This document shows positions 52,278-62,500 of a stretch of DNA of 64,000 nucleotides, piece after piece; the stretch's first letter is position 1, and every line of letters begins with the position of its first letter. This stretch comes from JBBATK01 sp044224515. Its GTDB lineage: Bacteria; Bacteroidota; Ignavibacteria; Kapaibacteriales; NICIL-2. The translations under genes were made by a program, and so were the position numbers. The notes beneath the pieces were generated by a model, which was given only the letters and a program-made list of their open reading frames with translations, had not been told where the DNA came from and searched no databases. The stretch covers positions 1 to 64,000 of the forward strand of contig JBGAKH010000004.1 of NCBI GenBank assembly GCA_044224515.1, in the 5' to 3' direction.

Positions 52278-52474
52278 CGTATTTGAGAGCTTCTGAATGC
52301 GCTTCATTTGCCTAATTGTACTCTACTCGAGGGTATTGGTATGCCCGACCGGCTACGATGTAACTTGTTACACGACGGGCTTCCGCTCCGGTATTCTGTG
52401 GAAGACTTCCCTTCCATAGTGCGCACTCAATCTGTATTTTGCAAATCTGTATCATACTTCTCGGGGTTTGGAGC

Positions 52475-53545
52475 ATGTATATTCGTTTGTGGCGCATTTT
52501 GGTACTATGCTTGTCCGTCCAAGCCTTCGGACAGGACTGTATGCCTGCGCTAACAGAGTCTGATACGGCTCAAACTATCCCCACCGACCTCGGATTGTTT
52601 GGCCAAAACGACGGAAACAGCTCCTTTTCGCAACCCGAGCAAAGAGTCGATGGAGATCGGATGATTGCGCTAAGTCGTGCTATTCAAGCAGACTCCACGG
52701 AACGGATCGTTCAGAATGCAGCCCCGCTCGATTCGTTGCCTTTTCGAGACTCGAGTGCAATGAGTGTGTGGGATCCGATAACACGTCTACCAGACGACTG
52801 GCTGCGCTTTAGTCGTTGCGCTTTTCGTTGGGAAAACGCACCACTTATTGGTGGCATCGTAATCTCGACCATAGCTTCCGTTGTGTATGACAAAGAGCTA
52901 TACGATCCTGTTCGCGAACAATACAAGGCGAGCTCAACTACTGCTTTTGCAATGGACCGAGGTGTCGATATCGGCGATGGCAAGTTTCAGTTCGGCATTG
53001 CCGCAGGATTCGCACTCTATGGCTGGGCAAAGTCCGATAAACATGCCTTGCGTACAGCCTTGCAAGTCAGTGAGGTCATCTTGGCGGCCGGTGGAGTTGT
53101 TCAATTACTAAAGCATCTTACCGGACGAGAAAGTCCCTTCACGGCGACCAAGCCTACCGGACGCTGGGTTCTCTTTCCAAATCAGATAGAGTACATTAAA
53201 CATGTACCGCACTATGATGCGTTCCCTTCCGGACATGTCTGTACAGCATTAGCTACGCTAACTGTTGTTGCTGAGAATTATCCCGAGGCTAAATGGCTGA
53301 GGTACGTTGGCTACCCTGCCGTTGCTTGGTTAGGTTACTCCATGGTCGGTCAAGGAATTCACTGGGTAAGCGATTATCCCCTCTCTATCGCCCTTGGCTA
53401 CACCTTCGGTATGCTCATCGCTCACCCCGAGAGTTTCTCAGATAGCTTACATGAAACTCTGGGTTTAAAATCTACAACCACAGACATATTCCCCTTTGTT
53501 AGTTCAAACGGTGCATACGGTCTCCAAGTACATGTTTCTTGGTAG
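52475..53545 (+). CDS. PAP2-family phosphatase, exported
   Basis: Membrane or periplasmic acid phosphatase of the type-2 phosphatidic acid phosphatase fold. A signal peptide occupies residues 1-19 ('VQAFGQDC'). The soluble N-terminal 110 residues are unrecognised. Phosphatase motifs: C1 is divergent ('KHLTGRESPF'), C2 is 'PSGHVCTA' and C3 is 'GIHWVSDYPLSIALG' with the catalytic His. Could act on undecaprenyl pyrophosphate, a phospholipid or lipid A. ATG 52475 with GGGG eight bases upstream; 356 residues. Confidence 0.85.
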   Translation: MYIRLWRILVLCLSVQAFGQDCMPALTESDTAQTIPTDLGLFGQNDGNSSFSQPEQRVDGDRMIALSRAIQADSTERIVQNAAPLDSLPFRDSSAMSVWDPITRLPDDWLRFSRCAFRWENAPLIGGIVISTIASVVYDKELYDPVREQYKASSTTAFAMDRGVDIGDGKFQFGIAAGFALYGWAKSDKHALRTALQVSEVILAAGGVVQLLKHLTGRESPFTATKPTGRWVLFPNQIEYIKHVPHYDAFPSGHVCTALATLTVVAENYPEAKWLRYVGYPAVAWLGYSMVGQGIHWVSDYPLSIALGYTFGMLIAHPESFSDSLHETLGLKSTTTDIFPFVSSNGAYGLQVHVSW

Positions 53546-53588
53546 ATAGAAGACACCGAGTCTGACACCAACTTCTCTGGCTACTTCC

Positions 53589-55055
53589 ATGAGCACAGTC
53601 GCACCAACTTCCACTACTGAGTCTTTGTATTTCCTTGGCATAGGGGGTAGCGCTATGGGCGCACTTGCATGTGCATGTGCACTTGAAGGATATCACGTGA
53701 GTGGATCGGATGCCGGCGTGTATTCACCGATGCGTGAACAACTTCTGGCCCATGGTATACGCTATCACGATTCCTTCGATGCTAGCCATATTCAGAATCT
53801 GGATCATTGTACAATCGTCGTTGGAAACGCTATGTCTCGAGGCAACGTTGAGCTTGAGGCCGTACTCAATCAACGCTTGAATGTACAGTCTATGCCTGAA
53901 GTTCTGCGACGTCTCTTTCTGAAAAAGAATACCAGCATTGTCATAAGTGGTACTCACGGAAAAACAACGACATCCTCGCTGTGCTCTTGGGTGCTCGCTC
54001 AAGCCGGATTACCAACCGGCTTCTTTATCGGTGCCGTAACAGGAAACTTTCAGCAAGGTTGCAGAGCCGTACCTGAACATTCGGGCGAAGGATTTTTCGT
54101 GTTAGAAGGTGACGAGTACGACACCGCCTACTTCGACAAAAGGTCTAAGTTTCTTTCATACAGACCAGATATTGCTGTCATCAATAACATTGAGTTTGAT
54201 CATGCGGACATATTCGCTTCTCTCGACGATATCAAGAAGTCTTTTAGACTTTTCGCGCGACTCGTTCCACAAAACGGTCTTCTTGTAGCCTACGACGATC
54301 ACGCGGCAGTGGCAGATGTTTGCTCAACCGCTCTTGCAGAGATTGAAACGTTTGGTTTTGATTCTACTGCCCATTGGCGTGCGGTTGATATTGACTATAG
54401 CCCTGAAGCAACACACTTTACTGTACTGCGTAAAGGTTTCATCTATGCTCGATTTGAACTTGGCTTACTGGGTGAGCACAATGTTCTCAATGCACTTGCA
54501 GTTATTGCCGTTGCAGTACGAACAGGACTCGATCGTGATCAGATTCAAAAGGGATTCTCAACGTTTGTAGCTCCAAAGCGTCGTTTGGAGGAGATAGGAA
54601 ACTTTCACGGCGCAATAGTCATTGATGACTTCGGCCATCACCCGACGGCGATTCGCTTGACAATCGGTGCAGCACGTCAGAAGTATCCCGGACGTCGCAT
54701 TATAGCATGCTTCGAACCTCGCTCAAACACAAGCACGCGTAGTTTCTTTCAACATGAATTCGTACGCGCATTCGAAGAAGCTGATAGCGTAGTGCTTGGA
54801 TGTGTTCACAGACCTGAACGGTATGCGGAAGAACAAAGACTAAATCGTGAGGAACTGGCTCGGGAGTTAGAACAGCGTTCCATTTCTGTCTATCTCGTAC
54901 CACAAGAGCTTTCAGATACAGAGCACTGGGGTAACAACATTGCAGAGCACTTCAATGATGACGATCTCTCAGAATGCGTGCTACTACTGCTCTCGAATGG
55001 GGATTTTGGTGGACTACGCTCTATACTGTGCACAACGCCCAGCGCAAAGATTTGA
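53589..55055 (+). CDS. mpl: UDP-N-acetylmuramate:L-Ala-gamma-D-Glu-meso-DAP ligase
   Basis: Cell-wall recycling enzyme that joins the recovered tripeptide to UDP-MurNAc. Mur ligase motifs: N-terminal Rossmann 'FLGIGGSAMG', ATP loop GTHGKTTTS, and 'DEYDTAYFDKRSKF' followed by 'NIEFDHADIF', which separate Mpl from MurC. 488 residues. It follows the PAP2 gene by 43 bp. Together with lysA it implies meso-DAP peptidoglycan. Confidence 0.93.
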   Translation: MSTVAPTSTTESLYFLGIGGSAMGALACACALEGYHVSGSDAGVYSPMREQLLAHGIRYHDSFDASHIQNLDHCTIVVGNAMSRGNVELEAVLNQRLNVQSMPEVLRRLFLKKNTSIVISGTHGKTTTSSLCSWVLAQAGLPTGFFIGAVTGNFQQGCRAVPEHSGEGFFVLEGDEYDTAYFDKRSKFLSYRPDIAVINNIEFDHADIFASLDDIKKSFRLFARLVPQNGLLVAYDDHAAVADVCSTALAEIETFGFDSTAHWRAVDIDYSPEATHFTVLRKGFIYARFELGLLGEHNVLNALAVIAVAVRTGLDRDQIQKGFSTFVAPKRRLEEIGNFHGAIVIDDFGHHPTAIRLTIGAARQKYPGRRIIACFEPRSNTSTRSFFQHEFVRAFEEADSVVLGCVHRPERYAEEQRLNREELARELEQRSISVYLVPQELSDTEHWGNNIAEHFNDDDLSECVLLLLSNGDFGGLRSILCTTPSAKI

Positions 55056-55097
55056 TCGGATATCGCTTTGGAAACGAGACAATCAAAACTCAAGTGG

Positions 55098-55105
55098 TAT
55101 ATTTG
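55098..55105 (+). promoter_or_regulatory. Candidate -7 element of tRNA-Leu
   Basis: TATATTTG matches TANNTTTG exactly and lies ten bases before the mature tRNA start, leaving room for a start site near 55112. No TTTG is found 19-21 bases upstream. Confidence 0.35.
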
Positions 55106-55114
55106 AAGCTCGAT

Positions 55115-55200
55115 GCCCGGGTGGCGAAATGGCAGACGCACAGGACTTAAAATCCTGAGAGGGCAACCTCGTGCGGGTTCGAGTCCCGCCCCGGGCACCA
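55115..55200 (+). tRNA. tRNA-Leu (anticodon UAA)
   Basis: 86 nt class II tRNA including encoded CCA. Acceptor GCCCGGG pairs with CCCGGGC; anticodon stem CAGGA/TCCTG with loop CTTAAAA gives anticodon TAA. The long variable arm GAGGGCAACCTC is typical of Leu. The T-arm is GCGGG-TTCGAGT-CCCGC. Unlike the tRNA-Thr gene in this window, CCA is genome-encoded. Confidence 0.98.
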
Positions 55201-55204
55201 CTCC

Positions 55205-55987
55205 TTACAGCAGGGACTTCGTACGTCCCCCATCGACACTGATGTGAATTCCATTGATGTACGCCGCCTGTTCTGAGGCTAAGTACGCAACTGCAAAAGC
55301 GATTTCTTCAGGCTGCGCAAATCTTCCCGCCGGTATCTCTTTCAGCATTGACGCACGTACTTCTTCCGAAGACAGACCACTTTTCTGCACGCTTCTCTCG
55401 ACAATATCACGAAGTCTCGATGTTTCCGTCGCACCGGGTAACACACTATTCATGGTGATGCCGAAGGGCGCAAGTTCCTTGCTCCATGTCTTAGCCCAGG
55501 CAGCTGTCGCTGCCCTCAAGGTATTCGAGACACCAAGATTGTCGATTGGTTGACGCACTGATGTTGAAATGATGTTGATGATACGACCCCATCCCCTGGC
55601 TTTCATGTACGGTAGACATTGTTGGATGATTGAATGACCGGACAGAAGTAGACGATTAAGAGCCTTTTGAAAATCGGCTGCTTGCGCAGCCTCCAATGGC
55701 CCGCCCGGAGGTCCTCCTGCATTGTTGATGACAATATCGATAGGGCCAACTTGCTCAAGATGCTGACCAACGATTTGTCCCACACTTTCCGGATGATCTA
55801 AATCTGCTACGATAACGTGATGCCCGACTCCGCTCAGTCCGGCGCGAACTTCTTCGAGTGCCCCACTGCGTCGCGCAACTAGACTAATCGAAGCGCCACT
55901 GTTGGCTAGTTGTTGGGCAACTGCCCTTCCAATGCCTTCAGATGCACCACACACGAGCGCTCTACGTTGCGATAAATCGATGTTCAT
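55205..55987 (-). CDS. Atypical short-chain dehydrogenase/reductase
   Basis: Rossmann oxidoreductase with cofactor motif 'GASEGIGRA' (residues 14-22) and 'NNAGG'. The catalytic Ser region is present ('ISTSVRQP'), but where classical SDRs have Y-x3-K this protein reads 'VSNTLRAATAAWAK': Ser and Arg occupy the Tyr and Lys positions. This atypical class is known in many bacteria but its reaction is not. 260 residues. AAGGA eight bases before the ATG fixes the start; the LpxL-like stop overlaps that site. Confidence 0.88.
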   Translation of the reverse strand: MNIDLSQRRALVCGASEGIGRAVAQQLANSGASISLVARRSGALEEVRAGLSGVGHHVIVADLDHPESVGQIVGQHLEQVGPIDIVINNAGGPPGGPLEAAQAADFQKALNRLLLSGHSIIQQCLPYMKARGWGRIINIISTSVRQPIDNLGVSNTLRAATAAWAKTWSKELAPFGITMNSVLPGATETSRLRDIVERSVQKSGLSSEEVRASMLKEIPAGRFAQPEEIAFAVAYLASEQAAYINGIHISVDGGRTKSLL

Positions 55988-55992
55988 ATTTT

Positions 55993-56895
55993 CTATCCTT
56001 TCAAATATTCTCGAGGCTCATATTTCCAACGCCGGTGTTGCCACGACCATTGTTCCGGTTTCAAACGAATGAAATTCTCTAACACTGTCGTACATCTCTG
56101 GCTTATAGCCTGAGAGGCATTTGTTTCGTTTCGAAGGTCCTCGATATCAATTGGCTTTATGTGCACAACATACTGTCCTGCATTCTTTCGTTCCGCCATT
56201 GCGCAGACAATCCGCGCATTGTATCGCAATGCCAGGCTTGCCGGTGCTTCAAAACAGACTGCCGGCCGACCAAAGAACTCCACAAATACGTCACGAACCG
56301 GATCCGCGGCTTGATCGATTAGCATGCCGATCAAACCTGCCCCACGCATTCGTGCAATGATCTCTTTTGCAGCTTCGTGCATGCTTACAATTCTCGTCAT
56401 CGAGGTTGTCCTACAACGATTTACGAACTGATCTACTCCACTGTTTCGCTGCGGCTTTGCAATACTGAGTATGTCACGATTCAGATATCGTGCAAGTGCT
56501 TGCACTCCCCATTCCCAGTTGCCAAAGTGACCCGATATAATGATGATCGGGGCATGCACAAATTCCTCTGCTTTCAGAACTTCAGCCTGAGACAAATCAA
56601 ACTGCGCATCTACCTCTGACTCAGTTAGTCGCGGTGTTGCAAACAATTCAATAAAACACAGTGCAAAATTTCGATAGGACTCTTTGGCAGTACCATCTAT
56701 CTCTTGAGGAGACCAGGTGGGATAGGCCTTGCGGATGTTTTCACAGGTGATCTGAAAGCGTTTGGCACTAGCCGTCATAAGCAACCACGCAAGAATTCTC
56801 GCGTAGTGCAGTCGTTGCTTCGGACTACTTTTGGAGCTCAGAAATCCTACGAGACGAACCAGTATCGCAATGATGCGCTGTCCAACGTGCTTCAT
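55993..56895 (-). CDS. LpxL/HtrB-type lipid A or lysophospholipid acyltransferase
   Basis: Inner-membrane acyltransferase adding a secondary acyl chain to the lipid A precursor. The catalytic H-x4-E/D motif is 'SGHFGNWEWG' near residue 125; an N-terminal helix anchors the protein. 'IDQAADPVRDVFVEFFGRPA' and 'WQHRRWK' (close to LpxL 'WxHRRFK') support the LpxL family. 300 residues from ATG 56895; an upstream GTG (56907) has poorer spacing. It lies 5 bp before the SDR gene. Fits with kdsA and lptC in the window. Confidence 0.87.
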   Translation of the reverse strand: MKHVGQRIIAILVRLVGFLSSKSSPKQRLHYARILAWLLMTASAKRFQITCENIRKAYPTWSPQEIDGTAKESYRNFALCFIELFATPRLTESEVDAQFDLSQAEVLKAEEFVHAPIIIISGHFGNWEWGVQALARYLNRDILSIAKPQRNSGVDQFVNRCRTTSMTRIVSMHEAAKEIIARMRGAGLIGMLIDQAADPVRDVFVEFFGRPAVCFEAPASLALRYNARIVCAMAERKNAGQYVVHIKPIDIEDLRNETNASQAISQRCTTVLENFIRLKPEQWSWQHRRWKYEPREYLKG

Positions 56896-56913
56896 GAGAA
56901 TAGACACTCCGGC

Positions 56914-58305
56914 CTAGTTACGTTTCGACTGATCGGTAGCGTACTTGGCATACCAGTCGGCTTCATGTTTTTCATTGTAGGCAGTACTATGAACCAAGGT
57001 AAAGAGTCCCTTGCCTCGCATGTTGACAAAGACGAACTCAACTCCCCCTTGTATGCCATCATAGGTCCACACTTCATAAGGGTACGCACCCTGGCCATTG
57101 AATATCTCTTTTGAAATGTTCGTTGGAAATCCATATTTCATGAGTACCCGACCCATATCGCAGTCCCAGCCCTTGGGGGCAAACATATTTTTGAAGTTGA
57201 GTTCGGCATGACGAACAGCTTTTTTAAACTGCTCGTATCGCTCATTCTCCGGCGTCGACGGGTCCGGATCCTTTAAGTACCAGTAGCGGAAAATATACTT
57301 TTGCTTTGCATTGAGGCTTGTCAACTGCGGGAATGAAGCCAGCTCTGTTGCCGGACCTACCGCAAGCGCTTTTTTATACTCGTCGTCGATGGATTGATCC
57401 GACATTGTCGCGAACTCCGATGCCAGAAACAATTGATCTTCGTTCTTCAAATCACTAAGATCAGCTTCTTGTGTAGGATTCAGGATAAAGAACTTCTTGC
57501 GTGTTAAAATGCTGTCAGTCACACCCTCATTTTGAGCCAGAAGGATGGCTTCCAGATAGTAAGTCCCTGTAGGTAAAAACTCAAGTTCCTGCTCAAATAC
57601 ATCTGTCTGGGCCGCTGCAACGATTTTGTGTTTCGACGACACTTCAATTGCTCCGCGACCTGCGCCATCAAGAATACGGTACAGCATATTTACTGTATCA
57701 GCGCGTAAGAGATGCAAATTGTAGAGTTCGACATACGAATGCAAAACAGGCGCAGCACCACGATACTCACGCGTTGCCTTTGGAACAGCTTCGTATCCGT
57801 TGCGCATAAAGACAGCACTGTCCGAAGCCGCAAGCGGACGTAGCTTTGAGCACAACATCAACTCACTCAAGGCCGGTTTCGATTGTGCGATTTGTTGAAC
57901 TACAACATCCACGACGGTGCTATCGTGGCGACTTGGCCGCACTGCGTCTTTGACGCGCAGAAAAAAACGATACTGTCCACGTTTCAAGGTATACGCACGT
58001 TGTCCAAGAATCTCACTACGAAGCGGGTCCGAGCTACTCTGCACTACATGCTCAACGCTCCACGAGTCCTTCTTGACTACGGAATTGAGATTGCGAATCT
58101 CCAGTTCAAAGTTCATTTGTCCCCGGAAGCTATGCTCCAAGGCTTTGTACACGAGGATGGAATCGGCAAAAGAGTATGACATGACGACTTGCGTTTGGAC
58201 GCTGTCAGCTCGCAGTTGTGTTAGATCCAGTTGCACAGGAAAATTCCCGCCAACACTGTTAACGACGCTTGCTATGAGCAACGAACAAAAAACACAGAAC
58301 TTCAT
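56914..58305 (-). CDS. GWxTD-domain exported protein
   Basis: Exported protein of unknown role found widely in FCB and related phyla. Signal peptide in residues 1-20; the middle is beta-rich. The C-terminal GWxTD-like domain starts near residue 335 ('RYWYLKDPDPSTPENERYEQF'-type opening, given here only as RYWYLKDPDPSTPENE), with 'KGWDCDMGRVLMKYGFP' and 'PYEVWTYDGIQGG'. The signature GWxTD reads GWDCD, so the Thr is a Cys. AGGAG five bases before ATG 58305 fixes the start. 463 residues. It lies after the PorV-like barrel, across a terminator. Confidence 0.82.
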   Translation of the reverse strand: MKFCVFCSLLIASVVNSVGGNFPVQLDLTQLRADSVQTQVVMSYSFADSILVYKALEHSFRGQMNFELEIRNLNSVVKKDSWSVEHVVQSSSDPLRSEILGQRAYTLKRGQYRFFLRVKDAVRPSRHDSTVVDVVVQQIAQSKPALSELMLCSKLRPLAASDSAVFMRNGYEAVPKATREYRGAAPVLHSYVELYNLHLLRADTVNMLYRILDGAGRGAIEVSSKHKIVAAAQTDVFEQELEFLPTGTYYLEAILLAQNEGVTDSILTRKKFFILNPTQEADLSDLKNEDQLFLASEFATMSDQSIDDEYKKALAVGPATELASFPQLTSLNAKQKYIFRYWYLKDPDPSTPENERYEQFKKAVRHAELNFKNMFAPKGWDCDMGRVLMKYGFPTNISKEIFNGQGAYPYEVWTYDGIQGGVEFVFVNMRGKGLFTLVHSTAYNEKHEADWYAKYATDQSKRN

Positions 58306-58321
58306 AGAATCTCCTGCAAAC

Positions 58322-58358
58322 AAAAAGTGCCGTACCCACTTGATGTCGAGTACGGCAC
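58322..58358 (-). terminator. Terminator of the PorV-like gene
   Basis: Minus strand: a 9-bp stem (GTGCCGTAC/GTACGGCAC) with a 14-base loop followed by T5. It lies 27 bp past the stop and only 17 bp before the GWxTD start, so read-through may set the expression ratio. Confidence 0.8.
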
Positions 58359-58385
58359 GTAGTACAAAAAGCGATTGGCTAGACT

Positions 58386-59480
58386 TTAGTTCGCGCGAAC
58401 AGATACTGTTAAACGATTAACCATACCCAAATCACTTGTCGGCTGCATTGAGTAGTCGAAGGCACCTTCAAAACCGGAGCCAACATAACGAACACCAATT
58501 CCTCCTGAGAGCTTGAATTGATCCTGTCCATAGCGATACCCTGCACGAAGTGCAAGGATATCATTCCACACATACTCAGCACCAACTGCGAACTGTTCCG
58601 GAACATCCGAGAGCGTTGCAAAATCTGCCGCTACGATAAGTCTATGCATACGGGGTTGGCTAGCACCAAGATCCGGTGTAGACTCATACATACCGAACCA
58701 CTCAGACAAAGCGTCGCACGCCACCCCTGCGTTAAAGATCAAGGGCACGTTGAAGGGACTGCTCAAAAGTGACGCATCGAGTTTTTGGTATTGCAATTGA
58801 GAAATCAAATCAGCCTTCAGGTTGAGGTTAGCACCGCTAAACTGCATCTGTGGACCAAGATTCGACATCGCAAATCCAACGCGATATCCACCGAAACGAT
58901 ACAGTGTGCCGATGTCGACAAACAATCCCGGTGCAGACATCGAATAGATCGTATTCTGCACATACTTAAGGTTTACACCAAAAGAGAATTGCTCTGTAAG
59001 AAATCCGGCAAAAGATGCGCCTATGGCGATATCATTGATGGAATAGCTATTACCAAGACGATTCTCGTCATCCAATGTGGTGATGGGAATATCACCGCTT
59101 GAAAGATTCGTTATGGACAAACCAACTTTATACTTTTCAGCCACAGGCATGACACCGGCCAGATAATTATGAGTATATCCACCGAACCACTGAGAGTAGC
59201 TAATGTTAGCGTTATAGCCCTTTATGTCAACCAAACCCGCCGGATTGTAGAACAGAGCGGAAAGGTCGTTGGAAACACCGGAAAATGCCCCACCCATTCC
59301 ATTTGCGCGAGCTCCGACAGAAATACGTAGGAACTCTCCTCCTGCCGCGCCAACTTTACGGAATTGTCCGGCAGACGAACCTTGCGCCGCGCTTGAGCTT
59401 TGTGCCTGAAGCAGCTGTGATGCTGCACAGGTTGCACCAAGAAGAAGCACTGCAAGGACTTTATTTTTAAAACTGGTCAT
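58386..59480 (-). CDS. PorV/PorQ-family outer-membrane protein
   Basis: Beta-barrel of the UPF0164 family. Signal peptide in residues 1-26. 'GGEFLRISVGARANGMGGAF' followed by 'LSALFYNPAGL' is the family N-terminus; strands alternate to 'NRLTVSVRAN'. 364 residues. GAGG before the ATG supports the start. It is a second, different PorV-type protein in this window and lies just after the 1397-residue exported protein. It may be the dedicated partner for that cargo. Confidence 0.88.
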   Translation of the reverse strand: MTSFKNKVLAVLLLGATCAASQLLQAQSSSAAQGSSAGQFRKVGAAGGEFLRISVGARANGMGGAFSGVSNDLSALFYNPAGLVDIKGYNANISYSQWFGGYTHNYLAGVMPVAEKYKVGLSITNLSSGDIPITTLDDENRLGNSYSINDIAIGASFAGFLTEQFSFGVNLKYVQNTIYSMSAPGLFVDIGTLYRFGGYRVGFAMSNLGPQMQFSGANLNLKADLISQLQYQKLDASLLSSPFNVPLIFNAGVACDALSEWFGMYESTPDLGASQPRMHRLIVAADFATLSDVPEQFAVGAEYVWNDILALRAGYRYGQDQFKLSGGIGVRYVGSGFEGAFDYSMQPTSDLGMVNRLTVSVRAN

Positions 59481-59534
59481 AATAGCCTCGAGATAATTTC
59501 AATGTGATTGTTGAACTGCAGAACGCAGTGCTTC

Positions 59535-62500
59535 TTACTTAACCAAACGAGCCCCACCCACGACTACTGCGAACTTCTTAATGACTTTCGCACCATTCGG
59601 AGTTTCTATGACCGCAAAGAGTCCCTGGCTTGCTGAACGCTGACGGTTCGAACTGAGCAAGTCCCAAATGTCCATTCCATGGCGAGTTGTGCCATCGGTA
59701 TCAACGTGATTAATCGTATTGATCAAGTCTCCATTGATAGTGTACACCTTGATGGTACACACTTTCGGAAGGTGCGTGAAGTAAATCTTTGCGTCGTAGC
59801 TCGACTTCTGGCCAATGTGTGAAATCACATAGGGATTTGGAACCACAAGAATTTGGCTCAAATCGTCTTCGGTAACTTGTTGATTGCCACTATTATCCGT
59901 TGGAATTGCAGACGGACCAACAGTAAAGGTAACTGTAGAACCGTCCTTCGGTAAGCCAAATGCACCACCAAAGTCCCAAATCTCGAACTTGTCACCGGCT
60001 TTGAAATCGGTTTGCGGGATATACGGCTTTGTAGAGTCGTTCGGATCATATAGACGATCATACAAACGTCCTGCCCGACCTACACTTAAACCTTGACGGC
60101 CACCTTTGGCAGAGTAGTCAATCAGGTACTGGGCGCCATTAATTAACAGGAAGTGTGCGAAGTCAAGTGTGTTACCATTTTGTTCCTTTGACAAATAGTA
60201 GCGGCCTTGTCCAACGGGACGACCGGTATTCAACTCAAGAGCTTGATAACGACGACCTTCAGCGTTTCCAATAGCACCTGATTCTTTCACCGACATGTTC
60301 GATGCATCGTAACGTCCGTTAATCCAACCGTTGGCTGAAATGTTGTACGATCCGATCGGAACAAGAATTGGGCTCGGGAATTCACTCGCTGTCGGCGAAC
60401 CGTTGATTGTGCTCGGCGGAATTGAAGCCGGCAAGGATTGCGTTGCGTGCGTTACTTCCGTCTTACGCTGTACAACCACACTGTCGTTCAACGCAGCATC
60501 AAAGCGCTTGAAGGAATACACATTCGTTATACGCATGTTGAGATACGAAACTTCTGTGAAATTAGCAGTAGCTGTATCAACCGTCTTATCAGCATTGCGG
60601 TGCAAATACTTAGAAGTGACGGTCTCCGTACCACCCGGCAAAAACTCCACTTGCCAATGTCCCGGTCCATTATTGTAGGTTTCATACTTCGCTGCCGTTC
60701 CATTCAAACGTGTACGTTGCAACAAGAGATTCGGACTTGGGTCGTATGGCAAGAACGACAGCTGAGCATCAGAGCTGCTAGCGGTCTTCTTCATTGCAAA
60801 GGGTCGTAAGTAGCCACCGAACTGTTGAATTGCGAAATCAAACGCAATACCCATAGCGCCATTGATAAAGCGATTAGGAGCGCTACACACACGATCGGTA
60901 CTAAAGGACCCGTAGCGCGTTTGGATATTTGTGTTGAATGGATTGGCAAATGAGCTAACATCATTACGAATTGAATCTTGGTTTAACTTCGACAAGGCAG
61001 GTCCCATGAAGAGAACGGAGCACTCGGAAAAGAGATTTGAGAAATTACAATCCTGAGGTTCGTAGAAGATGTTGTAGTTACCGAGAACCGTATTTGTCGT
61101 CAAATCCATTACGCGCATGTTGTGCGAATACACACCCTCAAGAATGTTAAGGTTTGCAACGTCATAGACCGAGTCTACAACTGCGTAGACACCGTTAAAG
61201 GCAAGAGGATCTGAGGTGAACTGCAACTGAATCTTGTGATTAGCATACAATTCATTGAAACGTTGTTGGTCGCCAATCAACAAGCGGAAGTTATATAGAC
61301 CACCCAAGTCTGAGCTGTCATATGCCACTTGAGTTGTCTTTGCGTCTCTTTGTGCCGGCTGACCTAACGGAAATGTTTGTTGCTGATTGACTTTATCCAC
61401 ACCGGAATTCAACTTCACCGGCGTACGTTGGAAATAATCACCTTCATCATATGCCAACAAGCGATAGTAGTAATCGACGTTGTTGATGAGCTTTTCGGTC
61501 TTCGTCAAATCTGCATCGGTTGTAATAATACCGTCACCGTTGTCATCGCCGTAATCGACATAGGTATGATGATTAGTGACACTATCCATGAACTTGGATA
61601 CTTGTGAACGGAACATTGAACTGTTCTCGAAATCATCGTACATCCAGGTAATGGTGGCCTTGCTCACTAAGGATTGCTTGAGAATGAAACCTACCGAGTC
61701 GGCATTTCCACGAACGAGAGAATCTGCGTTCGGAAGAAGCTTCAAAATTCCCAAAGTAAGTGTGTCATACAGTGCCGGACCGCTTTGTGGGCTCTTAGGC
61801 AAAATAGCAGTCCAGAACGATGCCCAAGGTGCTGCAGAGCTAGGAATGCGACGTACTAGAAACGCCTTTTTATCGGAAGCAACCGCCGAGGTATAGAAAC
61901 CACCGTACCATTGACGATAAGCACTCAAAGCGTTTGCGTCACGAATAATTTGAATACTCGGGAAGTGCGGTGAAGTAAGCTTTGTTGAATCCGCAGTCAA
62001 AGTGGATACTGCCCAAGCTGAAGGGCATTCCCATTGAGCAATCTGCTTCCAGCCAAAAGGTCCGCGGCCCGAAGTATAGGTAGCATTCGGGACCATTTGG
62101 TCTACAGAGAATGTATCAAGGTTACTAACGCGTGCGCGATACAGACGGTAACCCATGAAATCCATACCACGTTCTTGCTTGTCGATAGAATTTTCAGAGG
62201 TACTGTCCCATTTCACGATTACCGCGTTATTCAACGGCGCCCATGTCGTTTGACAGATATCGGGAGGAACCGGTGTCGCAAAAGCATTATCATAGACTGC
62301 CTGCGCAAACTTGTCACGACGAACGAGGTCTGACAAATCCACACTATCACCGGTAGCTTCGCCACCACGTCCCGGAGACGCAAAGATCATACCGATGACG
62401 ACTCGCGCAGTATCTCCCGGAGCCATATTGAAAGGTCCGGTAGCCATCAGGAAGCGCTTATCGCCTGCGGCAGCATCACCTTCACGAACACCAAGCGACA

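Noticed and set aside
52308..52553. 81-codon frame across the PAP2 gene start
   Set aside because: It overlaps the signal peptide in another frame and shows no family character.
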